A stretch of DNA of 64,000 bases from Tardiphaga sp. P9-11 (GTDB taxonomy: Bacteria; Pseudomonadota; Alphaproteobacteria; Rhizobiales; Xanthobacteraceae). A model generated the notes under the pieces. That model searched no databases. It was not told the DNA's origin and was given only the letters and a program-made list of their open reading frames with translations. Each line of letters starts with the position of its first letter. Position 1 is the stretch's first letter. The DNA lies in contig NZ_NPKQ01000007.1 of NCBI RefSeq assembly GCF_008329525.1, positions 186,001 through 250,000 on the forward strand. The letters run 5' to 3'. The translations under genes and the position numbers were made by a program. Of the stretch, positions 16,671 to 25,721 are shown piece by piece.

Positions 16671-17687
16671 ATGAAACGCGTGACCTTGATGTTCTCTCTC
16701 ATTCTTGCCGCCGGATTGACCGCGCAGGGCGCGTTGGCGCAGACGCTCAAGACCGTAAAGGATCGCGGCATGTTGTCCTGCGGCGTCACCCAGGGCCTGC
16801 CGGGTTTCTCGGCGCCGGATGACAAAGGCAACTGGGTTGGCTTCGACGTCGACCTGTGTCGCGGCATCGCCGCCGCGATCTTCAACGATGCGACCAAGGT
16901 GAAATATGTGCCGCTCTCGGCGAAGGATCGCTTTACTGCCTTGCAGTCCGGCGAGATCGACGTGCTGTCGCGCAACACCACCTGGACGCTGTCGCGCGAT
17001 ACGTCGCTTGGCGTGAACTTCGCCGGCATCAATTACTATGACGGCCAAGGCTTTCTGGTCCGCAAGGCGCTCAAGGTCAACTCGGCGCTTGAGCTCAACA
17101 GCGCTTCAATCTGCCTGCAGACCGGCACGACTAACGAACAGAACGTTGCCGACTATTTCAAGGGCAACAACATGAAGTATGAAGTCATCGCGTTCTCGAC
17201 CGCCGACGAAACCGTCAAGGCTTATGAGTCCGGTCGCTGCGACGTGTTCACCGCCGATATCTCGCAACTTTATGCGGAGCGTTTGAAGCTCACCGTACCA
17301 GCCGATCACGCGGTGTTGCCTGAGGTGATTTCCAAGGAGCCGCTTGGCCCGCTGGTGCGCCATGGCGACGATCAGTGGCTGGATGTGGTACGCTGGACGC
17401 TGTTCGCGATGATCAATGCGGAGGAGCTCGGCATCACGCAGAAGAACGTCGATGACCAGGCCAAATCCGACAAGCCGGAGCTGAAGCGTATCTTCGGCAC
17501 CGACGGCAACCTCGGCGAGACGCTGGGCCTCACCAAAGACTGGTTCGCGCGCATCATCAAGGCAACCGGCAATTACGGTGAGGTCTTCGACCGAAATGTC
17601 GGCGCCGGCTCCAAGCTTGGCATTTCCCGCGGGTTGAACCAGCTCTGGAACAGGGGCGGCATCCAGTACGCGCCGCCGATCCGCTGA
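16671..17687 (+). CDS. aapJ: General L-amino acid ABC transporter, periplasmic binding protein
   Basis: A 338-residue solute-binding protein of the SBP_bac_3 family with a cleaved signal peptide (residues 1-23, ending GALA). It has the AapJ/YhdW patterns GVTQGLPGFSAPD, VGFDVDLCRGIAAA and SRNTTWTLSRD. It binds a broad range of L-amino acids and delivers them to AapQM. The ATG at 16671 follows AGAGG at a five-base distance; the frame upstream to 16596 is not a signal peptide. It is first in the aapJQMP operon. Confidence 0.95.
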   Translation: MKRVTLMFSLILAAGLTAQGALAQTLKTVKDRGMLSCGVTQGLPGFSAPDDKGNWVGFDVDLCRGIAAAIFNDATKVKYVPLSAKDRFTALQSGEIDVLSRNTTWTLSRDTSLGVNFAGINYYDGQGFLVRKALKVNSALELNSASICLQTGTTNEQNVADYFKGNNMKYEVIAFSTADETVKAYESGRCDVFTADISQLYAERLKLTVPADHAVLPEVISKEPLGPLVRHGDDQWLDVVRWTLFAMINAEELGITQKNVDDQAKSDKPELKRIFGTDGNLGETLGLTKDWFARIIKATGNYGEVFDRNVGAGSKLGISRGLNQLWNRGGIQYAPPIR

Positions 17688-17701
17688 GCGCATCAGCGCC
17701 C

Positions 17702-18913
17702 GTGGCGACATCGAACGAAGCCAGAAAACCGCCGCTGCAACTTGCGGCAAGACTGCGACGCGTGCTGGGCGGGCAGGCGGGCTGGAGCGGCTTCGTGCTT
17801 CAGGTCGTGTTCGTCGCGGTCCTGATTTGGATCGGCTATGAGATCGTCGAAAACGCGCGCAGCAATCTGGCCGCGCAGAAGATCGCATCGGGTTTCGGAT
17901 TCCTGTCAAATACCGCGGGCTTTGCGGTCAGTCAGGCGCTGATTCCGTATTCTGAATCGGACACCTATCTGCAAGTGTTCTTTGTCGGCCTCGTGAACAC
18001 GCTGGTCGTATCGCTCATCGGCATCTTCTTTGCGACGATCATCGGCTTCATCGTCGGGCTCGGCCGGATGTCGCCGAACTGGCTGCTGGCGCGTATTGCC
18101 GGCGGCTACGTCGAACTGATCCGTAACTTGCCGCTGCTGTTCCAGATCCTGTTCTGGTACCTGGCCGTACTCGCGACGCTGCCGCAACCGCGGCAGAGCA
18201 TCTCGCTACTGGACAGCTTCTTTCTCAGCAATCGTGGTTTTGGTTTGCCGAAGCCGATCGGAACGGATGCGTTCATGCCGTTCGCGATCGCCATCGTTGT
18301 CGGGCTCGTCGCGTCATTGCTATTGCACGTCCATGCACGCCGGCAGCTGTTTGCTAAAGGTCGGGTAATGACGATCTGGCCGATGAACTTGGGCTTGCTG
18401 GTCGGCTTGCCACTTCTGACAGCGCTCGTACTGGGCAAGCCCGTGACATTCGAGTATCCGGTGCTGAGAGGTTTTAATTTTTCAGGCGGCCTGCGTGTGC
18501 TGCCGGAATTCGTCGCGCTGACGCTGGCGCTCTCGACCTATACCGCTGCCTTCATCGCCGAAATCGTGCGCGCGGGAGTCCAGTCGGTACACAAGGGACA
18601 GAGCGAAGCCGGCGCATCGCTCGGACTCAGCCGGGGGACAACACTGCGACTGATCGTCGTGCCGCAGGCTATGCGCGTGATTCTGCCGCCGCTGACCAAC
18701 CAGTATCTCAACCTCACGAAGAATTCGTCGCTGGCTGTTGCCATCGGCTATCCAGATCTCGTTTCGGTATTTGCCGGCACCACGATGAGCCAGACCGGGC
18801 AGGCCATCGAGATCATCGCCATCACCATGGCGGTCTATCTCGTGATCTCGCTGATCACGAGCGCTCTCATGAGCGTCTATGGCTGGCGGATATCGCGGAG
18901 CATGGGCGCATGA
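17702..18913 (+). CDS. aapQ: General L-amino acid ABC transporter, permease
   Basis: A 403-residue inner-membrane permease starting with GTG, 14 bases after the aapJ stop. N-terminal helix near 28-50, the first part of the transport domain near 92-170, and the EAA-type loop in GQSEAGASLGLSRGTT followed by PQAMRVILPPLTNQYLNL, where the ATPase docks. This is the AapQ/YhdX half of the heterodimeric permease. The last four bases overlap the aapM start (ATGA). Confidence 0.93.
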   Translation: MATSNEARKPPLQLAARLRRVLGGQAGWSGFVLQVVFVAVLIWIGYEIVENARSNLAAQKIASGFGFLSNTAGFAVSQALIPYSESDTYLQVFFVGLVNTLVVSLIGIFFATIIGFIVGLGRMSPNWLLARIAGGYVELIRNLPLLFQILFWYLAVLATLPQPRQSISLLDSFFLSNRGFGLPKPIGTDAFMPFAIAIVVGLVASLLLHVHARRQLFAKGRVMTIWPMNLGLLVGLPLLTALVLGKPVTFEYPVLRGFNFSGGLRVLPEFVALTLALSTYTAAFIAEIVRAGVQSVHKGQSEAGASLGLSRGTTLRLIVVPQAMRVILPPLTNQYLNLTKNSSLAVAIGYPDLVSVFAGTTMSQTGQAIEIIAITMAVYLVISLITSALMSVYGWRISRSMGA

Positions 18914-20430
18914 GCGATACCAGCTTCGTTGCAAAAGAACTGATTGCAGAGCGCGCTGCGCCGGTGCGAAGCACGGGTTTCATCGGCTTTGTGCAGACAC
19001 GGCTGCTGAATTCATCGACCAATATTCTGCTGACTGTCGTCAGCCTGTTGCTGCTGTGGCTCACCATCGTCCCCACGATCAAATTTCTGCTGATCGATGC
19101 CGTCTGGCAAGGGCAAGATCGGACGGCCTGCCTGCCGGAAAATGCTGGTCACATCGTTGGTGCTTGTTGGCCGTTCGTACAGGCCAAGTTCACGCAGTTC
19201 ATCTACGGCTTTTATCCCGAGCCGGAACGCTGGCGCGTTAACCTGACATTCCTGCTTGGTGCATTGTTGCTGCTGCCGCTGCTGATCCCGCGTCTGCCGG
19301 CGAAGAGCGTGAATGCCGGACTATTCTTCCTTGCCTTCCCCGTTGTGGCGTTCTTCCTGCTGTATGGCGGTGGCATCAATGGCTTCGGGATCAGTTGGGC
19401 GGCGGATTGTCTGTCGAGCGTCGCGGTCCACATCACGGGTGTCGGCCGCTGGCTCAGGGGCGAAGGCATTCTGTCCGATGTTGCCGTCATCGGCTATCCA
19501 CTTGCGTTGATAGGCAGCGGCATCGCGGCCTTCGGCGACGGCCTGCAACTCGTCGCGCTACCGTTTGAATGGCTGCGCAATGAGGGGGGCAATCACGGCC
19601 AGCCTGTTTGGTTCGAACTGACGGCAACCGCCGTCATTGTCTCGCTGTTCATCTTCCTGTTGAACGGCCATTTGCGTAGTGGCTGGCGTGCGCTGGCCAG
19701 CAGTATCTCCATCTTCGCTGGTATCGCCGCCGTCATCGCATTGCTGCGGCTCGATCGAGGCGGATTGCCGGTCGTCGATACGCGGCTCTGGGGCGGCTTG
19801 CTGGTGACGCTGGTGGTGTCGATCACCGGGATCGTCACTTCGATGCCAGTTGGTATCGCGCTGGCACTCGGCCGCCGCTCCACGATTCCGCTAATACGGC
19901 TGTTCTCCATCGCGTTTATCGAGTTCTGGCGTGGCGTGCCGTTGATCACGGTGTTGTTTTTCGCGACCTATATGCTGCCGCTGTTCCTGCCCGGCAATTT
20001 CACTGTCGATGGTCTGGTGCGCGCGCTGATCGGCATCGCGCTGTTCGCCGGCGCCTACAATGCCGAAGTGATCCGCGGCGGGTTGCAGGCAATCCCGCGC
20101 GGGCAGGCGGAGGCGGCGAGTGCGTTGGGCTTGTCCTACTGGAAGACCACGCGGCTGGTGGTGATGCCGCAGGCGCTGCACCATGTCATTCCCGGCCTCG
20201 TCAACAGCTTCATCGCGCTGCTGAAGGACACATCGCTGGTATCGATCGTGGCGTTGTTCGATTTGCTTGGCCAGTTGCGCGCATCCTTTGCCGATCCGAA
20301 CTGGTCGACGCCGACGACCCTGTTCACCGGTTTTGCCTTCACCGGCATCATGTACTTCGTGATGTGCTTCGGCATCTCGCGCTATTCGCTATTCGTCGAG
20401 CGTCGGCTCAATGCGCATCGGCGGAGTTGA
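18910..20430 (+). CDS. aapM: General L-amino acid ABC transporter, permease (long form)
   Basis: The second permease half of the Aap system. The C-terminal 220 residues are the canonical BPD_transp_1 domain with the EAA loop (GQAEAASALGLSYWKTT, PQALHHVIPG). At 506 residues it is roughly 120 longer than the AapM/YhdY proteins I know (about 370-385). The extra length is hydrophobic sequence between the N-terminal helices and the transport domain (about residues 150-270, with helices at 185-205 and 235-280). Codon use is the same as in its neighbours and there is no frameshift, so the longer form looks genuine. Start ATG 18910 overlaps the aapQ stop. Confidence 0.92.
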   Translation: MSDTSFVAKELIAERAAPVRSTGFIGFVQTRLLNSSTNILLTVVSLLLLWLTIVPTIKFLLIDAVWQGQDRTACLPENAGHIVGACWPFVQAKFTQFIYGFYPEPERWRVNLTFLLGALLLLPLLIPRLPAKSVNAGLFFLAFPVVAFFLLYGGGINGFGISWAADCLSSVAVHITGVGRWLRGEGILSDVAVIGYPLALIGSGIAAFGDGLQLVALPFEWLRNEGGNHGQPVWFELTATAVIVSLFIFLLNGHLRSGWRALASSISIFAGIAAVIALLRLDRGGLPVVDTRLWGGLLVTLVVSITGIVTSMPVGIALALGRRSTIPLIRLFSIAFIEFWRGVPLITVLFFATYMLPLFLPGNFTVDGLVRALIGIALFAGAYNAEVIRGGLQAIPRGQAEAASALGLSYWKTTRLVVMPQALHHVIPGLVNSFIALLKDTSLVSIVALFDLLGQLRASFADPNWSTPTTLFTGFAFTGIMYFVMCFGISRYSLFVERRLNAHRRS

Positions 20431-20436
20431 GGTGAT

Positions 20437-21183
20437 ATGTCTGTATCCGTGAATCCCATCGTCTCGATCGCCGGCCTCAATAAATGGTTCGGCGATTTTC
20501 ACGTGCTTCGCGACATCGAGCTAGCGGTCGGCCGCGGCGAGCGCATCGTGATTTGCGGCCCGTCGGGCTCGGGCAAATCAACGCTGATCCGCTGCATCAA
20601 TGCGCTGGAAGAGTTTCAGGAAGGCCGGATCACCATCGACGACATCGAACTCGGCCCGAACCTGCGTCGCGTCGACGATATCAGGCGCGATGTCGGGATG
20701 GTGTTTCAGAGCTTCAACCTGTTTCCGCACCTGACCGTGCTGGAGAACTGCACTTTGGCGCCGATCTGGGTACGGCATATGCCGAAGAAGGACGCGGATG
20801 CTGCGGCGATGAAGTATCTGGAGCGGGTGCGCATTCCGGACAAGGCCCAAGCCTATCCCGGTCAGCTCTCTGGCGGTCAGCAGCAGCGTGTGGCGATCGC
20901 GCGGGCGCTGACGATGACACCTAAGGTGATGCTGTTCGACGAGCCGACATCGGCGCTGGACCCGGAAATGGTCAAGGAAGTGCTGGATACGATGGTCGAT
21001 CTTGCAGGCGAGGGCATGACCATGCTGGTGGTCACCCACGAGATGGGCTTTGCCAGGGAAGTCGCCAGCCGGGTGGTGTTCATGGATGCCGGACAGATCA
21101 TCGAGGCGAATACACCGGACAAGTTCTTCGCCAATCCGCAGCATGCGCGGACGAAGCTGTTCCTGAGCCAGATTCTCCGCTGA
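20437..21183 (+). CDS. aapP: General L-amino acid ABC transporter, ATP-binding protein
   Basis: A 248-residue ABC ATPase powering the Aap importer. Walker [10 protein letters not shown] near 45-53, Q-loop in [11 protein letters not shown] signature LSGGQQQR, Walker [15 protein letters not shown], and the H-loop in VVTHEMGF. The ribosome-binding site GAGGTG lies just before the ATG, six bases after aapM. It closes the operon; cysK is convergent 10 bases away. Confidence 0.96.
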   Translation: MSVSVNPIVSIAGLNKWFGDFHVLRDIELAVGRGERIVICGPSGSGKSTLIRCINALEEFQEGRITIDDIELGPNLRRVDDIRRDVGMVFQSFNLFPHLTVLENCTLAPIWVRHMPKKDADAAAMKYLERVRIPDKAQAYPGQLSGGQQQRVAIARALTMTPKVMLFDEPTSALDPEMVKEVLDTMVDLAGEGMTMLVVTHEMGFAREVASRVVFMDAGQIIEANTPDKFFANPQHARTKLFLSQILR

Positions 21184-21193
21184 GTTCTGCGCC

Positions 21194-22234
21194 TCACACC
21201 TTCTCGAACGGCACCGAGATATCGCTCTTCTTCTCCAGCCATTCCGGGACAGGCAGTTTTTTGCTGCGCATGAAATCGGGATTGAACAGCTTCGACTGAT
21301 AGCGGCCGCCGGAGTCGCAGAGGATGGTCACGATGGTATGGCCGGGGCCAAGCTCCTTCGCCAGACGGATCGCGCCGGCGACGTTGATGCCAGTCGAGCC
21401 GCCGAGGCACAGGCCTTCGTGCTGCAGGAGGTCATAGATCACGGCGACGGCTTCCTCGTCAGGGATCAGGAAGGCAGTATCGACCTTCGCGGTCTCGATG
21501 ACCGGCGTCACGCGGCCGATCCCGATGCCTTCCGTGATGGAATCGCCGGGCGTGGACTTGGCTTCGCCATGCTTGAACCAGTTATACATCGCAAAGCCAT
21601 TTGGATCGGCGCAGGCCGTCACGATGTTGTTGTTCTTCTCCTTCAGGTAGCGGGTTGTGCCGGCTAGCGTGCCACCGGTGCCGACTGCTGAGATGAAGCC
21701 ATCCACCTTGCCGCTAGTCTGCCCCCAGATCTCGGGACCCGTCGATTCGTAATGGGCTTTGGCGTTGTCGAGATTGTTCCACTGGTCGGCAAACAGCACG
21801 CCGCTTGGCGCGGTCTTGCGCAGCTGGTCCGCGAGCCGTCGTCCGACATGCTGATAGTTGTTCGGATTGGCAAACGGCAGTGCCGGTACTTCGATCAGTT
21901 CGGCGCCGTTGAGCCGCAGCATATCTTTCTTTTCCTGGCTCTGCGTCTCCGGGATCACGATCAGCGTGCGATAGCCGCGCGCGCTCGCCACCACAGCGAG
22001 ACCGATACCAGTATTGCCCGCAGTCGCTTCGACAATGAGGCCGCCTGGCTTCAGATCACCGCGCTTCTCGGCTTCAAGGATCATCCATTTGCCGGCGCGA
22101 TCCTTCACCGACTGGCCTGGATTCATGAATTCGGCCTTGCCCAAGATCGTGCAGCCGGTCAGTTCGGATGCGCGCTTCAGCTTGATCAGAGGCGTATTGC
22201 CGATCGCCTCGACGACGTTTTTGTTGAAGGTCAT
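21194..22234 (-). CDS. cysK: Cysteine synthase (O-acetylserine sulfhydrylase)
   Basis: A 346-residue fold-type II PLP enzyme forming cysteine from O-acetylserine and sulfide. K44 in NPGQSVKDRAG binds PLP; TAGNTGIG is the substrate loop (TSGNTG in E. coli CysK), and GTGGTLAGTTRY anchors the cofactor phosphate. The substrate-loop variant and longer C-terminus resemble the alphaproteobacterial CysK/CBS-like subgroup, so exact donor preference is not certain. The frame is open back to 22447, but those residues look non-coding; ATG 22234 begins a normal N-terminus. Confidence 0.9.
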   Translation of the reverse strand: MTFNKNVVEAIGNTPLIKLKRASELTGCTILGKAEFMNPGQSVKDRAGKWMILEAEKRGDLKPGGLIVEATAGNTGIGLAVVASARGYRTLIVIPETQSQEKKDMLRLNGAELIEVPALPFANPNNYQHVGRRLADQLRKTAPSGVLFADQWNNLDNAKAHYESTGPEIWGQTSGKVDGFISAVGTGGTLAGTTRYLKEKNNNIVTACADPNGFAMYNWFKHGEAKSTPGDSITEGIGIGRVTPVIETAKVDTAFLIPDEEAVAVIYDLLQHEGLCLGGSTGINVAGAIRLAKELGPGHTIVTILCDSGGRYQSKLFNPDFMRSKKLPVPEWLEKKSDISVPFEKV

Positions 22235-22359
22235 GGTGCTGAAATTCTTCGCTCGGGTTATCGATCTCGCGGCGACCCTAGTAGAGGCCGCAGGGCCAGA
22301 CAAGGGAAGGGTCCGGCCTCTAGATCTGGTGCCGCAGTGCGGAAAGTCCAGAGCGCGGA

Positions 22360-23589
22360 CTATGGGGCTTTTGCGAATACGACCTGGCGAACGTCGATAT
22401 TCCCCGACAGGAAACCAGCCTCGCAATAGGCCAGGTAGTATTCCCACAGCCGCCGGAACCGGTCGTCGAAACCGAGCGGCGTCAGGCTCGGCCAGGCCGC
22501 ACGGAAACTATCTCTCCAGGTGGCCAGTGTTTTGGCATAATCCAGTCCGAAAATGCGCTCCTTGATGATGGGAACACCGTATTTGTCGCCGAGAGATTTC
22601 AGGATTTCCGGCGTCGGCAGCATGCCGCCGGGGAAAACGTAGCGCTGAATGAAATCGACCTCGCGCCGATAAGCTTGGAAGAACTTGTCCTGGATCGTGA
22701 TGGCCTGAATACCTACGAGCCCGCCCGGCAGCAGACGGTCGCGCAATTGTGAGAAATACTGCGGCCAGAACTGCTCGCCGACGGCCTCGATCATCTCGAT
22801 GGAAGCGATGCGGTCATATTGGCCGCGTTCGTCGCGATAGTCCTGAAACTTGATCTCGACCCTGTCGCCAAGGCCCGCGTCCTGCATCCGCCTGCGTGCG
22901 AAATCGCGCTGCTCGGTCGAGATGGTGAGTCCGGTGACATGCGCGCCGTAATGCTTCGCGGCGTATTCGGCAAAGCCACCCCAGCCGCAGCCGATCTCCA
23001 ATACCCTCTGGCCGGGCTCGAGATCAATCGCTTCTGCAAGCCGGCGATATTTGTTGTTCTGTGCGGCGGTGAGATCCTGCACGCCCTCCTCAAAAATCGC
23101 CGACGAATAGGTCATGCTGGAATCGAGCCACGCCGAATAGAACGCGTTGCCGATGTCGTAATGCGCGTAGATGTTTTTGCGTGCCTGCCGCTTGGTATTG
23201 CGGTTGAACCAGTGGCGAACGATCTGCACGAAGCGCATCAGCGGATTGTTGCCGAGCATCGCCTGAATCAGATCGTGATTGACGCAAAACAGATACAGGA
23301 ATTGCGTGAGATCCGGCGTGTCCCATTCGCCATGCAGATAGGCCTCCGCGATACCGATATCGCCGCCATTCACGAGACGCGACGCGAAAGCGTAACTGGT
23401 GATCGTCATCTCCGCGGCGGGACCGGGTTCTATGCCGCCGAGGCGGAAACGCCGGCCATCGGGGAGTGTCACGTCGAGCGTGCCGCGACGCAGACGCGAG
23501 CCGAAGCCCAATGCCAGCCGGACGATGCGCGGCAGATCGGGCAGCGCGTTGTCGACATTTTCCGGAGTAAGAACGATCAGATCAGACAT
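22360..23589 (-). CDS. cfa: Cyclopropane-fatty-acyl-phospholipid synthase
   Basis: A 409-residue SAM-dependent enzyme that methylenates unsaturated acyl chains of membrane phospholipids. The SAM site is VLEIGCGWGGFAEYAAK; AHYDIGNAFYSAWLD, MTYSSAIFEEG and the C-terminal YYLAYCEAGF with the conserved cysteine are CFA signatures. The N-terminal domain (1-110) is the usual lipid-binding part. ATG 23589 was preferred to 23631 because family members begin close to it. Cysteine synthase follows 126 bp downstream on the same strand; a shared function is not implied. Confidence 0.92.
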   Translation of the reverse strand: MSDLIVLTPENVDNALPDLPRIVRLALGFGSRLRRGTLDVTLPDGRRFRLGGIEPGPAAEMTITSYAFASRLVNGGDIGIAEAYLHGEWDTPDLTQFLYLFCVNHDLIQAMLGNNPLMRFVQIVRHWFNRNTKRQARKNIYAHYDIGNAFYSAWLDSSMTYSSAIFEEGVQDLTAAQNNKYRRLAEAIDLEPGQRVLEIGCGWGGFAEYAAKHYGAHVTGLTISTEQRDFARRRMQDAGLGDRVEIKFQDYRDERGQYDRIASIEMIEAVGEQFWPQYFSQLRDRLLPGGLVGIQAITIQDKFFQAYRREVDFIQRYVFPGGMLPTPEILKSLGDKYGVPIIKERIFGLDYAKTLATWRDSFRAAWPSLTPLGFDDRFRRLWEYYLAYCEAGFLSGNIDVRQVVFAKAP

Positions 23590-24275
23590 GTGCAGATCCA
23601 GGGGAGTTCGTGGTTCTGTGCCCGAATTCAAGTCGCATGGAAGGACGTGGTCGCCGCTCTTTTGTCGAACAGGATCGCCTTTGTGCGCTGCGAAGTCCGG
23701 TCAACGCGCAGCCGATTTTGCAGGAGTATAGACGCGGCTTCGTTTACTCGCCAAGCCGCTAATTTTTAGCATGGCGCGCTTCACGCGGCACGTTTGGCGC
23801 TTAACAGCGGTGATGTCCTGTCCGCATCGTCAAGCTGATCGAGATCGATCAACGGGCTCATCGCGCCGTAGCTGAAGCGATTGGACTCATGGGCTTGAGC
23901 CGCGCATACGTCACGTTCCGGCGGGGTTCAGAAATGCCGGAATGGCACGGGGGAACGCAGTCCGGGCGTCAGCAATAAATGAACACATGAAATCTTCGTA
24001 AGTCCGACTTGCCGGGCGATTCTGTAACGGTCCCAAAATACGGTAATGCCTGGGGAATCTGTGTAAATCCGGTTATTTGCGAGCATCTGACTTTGATGCC
24101 ACTTGCGCGTTCCGACACGTAAGAACACTGTCCGCAGCACGACGGAGCGGTTAGAATACCGGCTCGTTACATTGACCATGCATCACCCGGTGAACGTGTC
24201 TCAGGCTACAACATCCAACGCCCGAAATGTCGGCGCAACGCGCCTGCGGCGGAGCTTTGTCTGGGTGTCCCAGCG
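23590..24275. other. Long intergenic region upstream of cfa and of the RND efflux operon
   Basis: About 690 bp between two divergent genes, with no gene I trust. An open stretch around 23820-23980 on the plus strand reads ...LIEIDQRAHRAVAEAIG... to a TAA near 23977 but lacks a start and a ribosome-binding site. The 83-codon minus-strand ORF at 23928-24179 is basic and low in composition quality. There is no TetR or other regulator gene here, although RND operons often carry one. The region should hold both promoters. Confidence 0.35.
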
Positions 24276-25721
24276 GTGAGCCACTTGTTCGCAAGGCTGA
24301 TCGGACGTTCGGTCCTCGCTTTCGCGGTCATCGCGAGTTCGGCCGGCTGCATCCTGACCAAGGATCTGCCTGATCCAGCCCTCGATATTCCCGAGGGCTA
24401 TAAAGCGGCACGGCTGGCCAATCCCAACGGCGCCACGCCGACGCTGGACTGGTGGCGCGGCTTTCGTTCCAAGGAACTGACGCAGCTGATGGAAGAGGCC
24501 CAGACGGTCAACCTCGATATCGCTGCGGCAACATCGCGAATCATGCAGGCGGACGCGCAGGCCCGAATCACCGGCGCCGCGCTGCTGCCGAGCGTGAGCA
24601 GCGGCGGGCAGGAGACCTATTCGCGGACCTCGGGCTCAAGCTCCAGCGGGTTGACCAACGGCGGCCGCGAGGTGGTGACCTATTCGGCCTCGCTCTCGGC
24701 CAGTTACGAGATCGATTTCTGGGGCAAGAATCGCGACGCGGCGCTGGCTGCGGAGGAAACCTCGACGGCCAATCGCTTCGACCGCGACGTGGTGGCGCTG
24801 ACCACTATGGCGGCCGTCGCCAATGCCTATTTCCAGGTGCTGACCTCGCAGGACCGCATTCGCACGGCGGAGCGTAACATCGCCAGCGCGCAACGCATCC
24901 TCGATGCGATCAAACAACGCTTTAGTGCCGGTACCGGCACCGATCTCGATGTCGCGCAGCAGGAAAGCGTGCTGGCCAATCAGCGCGCTGCGGTGCCGCC
25001 GCTGCGGACCACGCTGGCGCAGAACGTCAATGCGCTCGCGACACTGGTGTCCCGGCCCCCTGAAAGCGTGCGCGTAGCCGGCGGCTCGCTGAACAATATC
25101 GCAGCCCCGCGTGTCACGCCCGGTCTGCCATCAGAGCTGTTGACCCAGCGGCCGGATATCCGCCGGCAGGAGGCGCAATTGGCCTCAGCCACGGCTAACG
25201 TCGGCAGCGCCAGGGCGCAGTTCTTCCCTTCGATCCAGCTCACCGGCTCGGGAGGTTATCAGAGCGCCGCGCTGGCCTCGCTGTTTCAGCCCAATGCCGC
25301 CTTCTTCAGCCTCGTGGGTGGCTTGACCCAGCCGATCTTCGACGGCGGGCGCATCCAGGGCAATTTCGAGCTGACCCAGGCGCGGCAGGACGAATTGCTG
25401 CAGACCTACCGCAAGACGGTCGTGCAATCCTTCGCCGACGTGGACAACGCGCTGGTCGCGATTCGCCAGACCACCGAGCGGCTGCGGCTGCAGCGCGAGG
25501 TGGTTCGAGCGTCCCGGCGGGCCTTCGAGCTATCCGAGCAGCAATTGCGCGCCGGAACCGCTGACATCGTAACTGTGCTAAACACCCAGCTGACACTGTT
25601 CCAGGCGGAAGATGTCCTGTCGCAGGCGCAACTGGCGCGGCTGCAGGCGATCGTCAGCCTCTATCAGGCGCTGGGGGGCGGCTGGGAGCCGAAAATGGAA
25701 AGACCGGTCAATGCTCTTTAA
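24276..25721 (+). CDS. RND efflux outer-membrane lipoprotein (NodT/OprM family)
   Basis: A 481-residue TolC-like channel. The signal peptide ends in the lipobox SAGC with acylated C25, followed by two OEP repeats rich in A, Q and R (about 65-270 and 285-470). The motif LPSELLTQRPDIRRQEAQL is diagnostic of NodT-type outer-membrane factors. The start is GTG 24276, giving a normal lipoprotein signal. It is the first gene of an operon with a membrane-fusion protein and two RND pumps, so it probably serves as their exit duct. The last 11 bases overlap the next gene. Confidence 0.93.
   Translation: MSHLFARLIGRSVLAFAVIASSAGCILTKDLPDPALDIPEGYKAARLANPNGATPTLDWWRGFRSKELTQLMEEAQTVNLDIAAATSRIMQADAQARITGAALLPSVSSGGQETYSRTSGSSSSGLTNGGREVVTYSASLSASYEIDFWGKNRDAALAAEETSTANRFDRDVVALTTMAAVANAYFQVLTSQDRIRTAERNIASAQRILDAIKQRFSAGTGTDLDVAQQESVLANQRAAVPPLRTTLAQNVNALATLVSRPPESVRVAGGSLNNIAAPRVTPGLPSELLTQRPDIRRQEAQLASATANVGSARAQFFPSIQLTGSGGYQSAALASLFQPNAAFFSLVGGLTQPIFDGGRIQGNFELTQARQDELLQTYRKTVVQSFADVDNALVAIRQTTERLRLQREVVRASRRAFELSEQQLRAGTADIVTVLNTQLTLFQAEDVLSQAQLARLQAIVSLYQALGGGWEPKMERPVNAL

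Noticed and set aside
23928..24179. 83-codon minus-strand ORF in the gap before the efflux operon
   Set aside because: No ribosome-binding site, unusual composition and no domain; probably chance.
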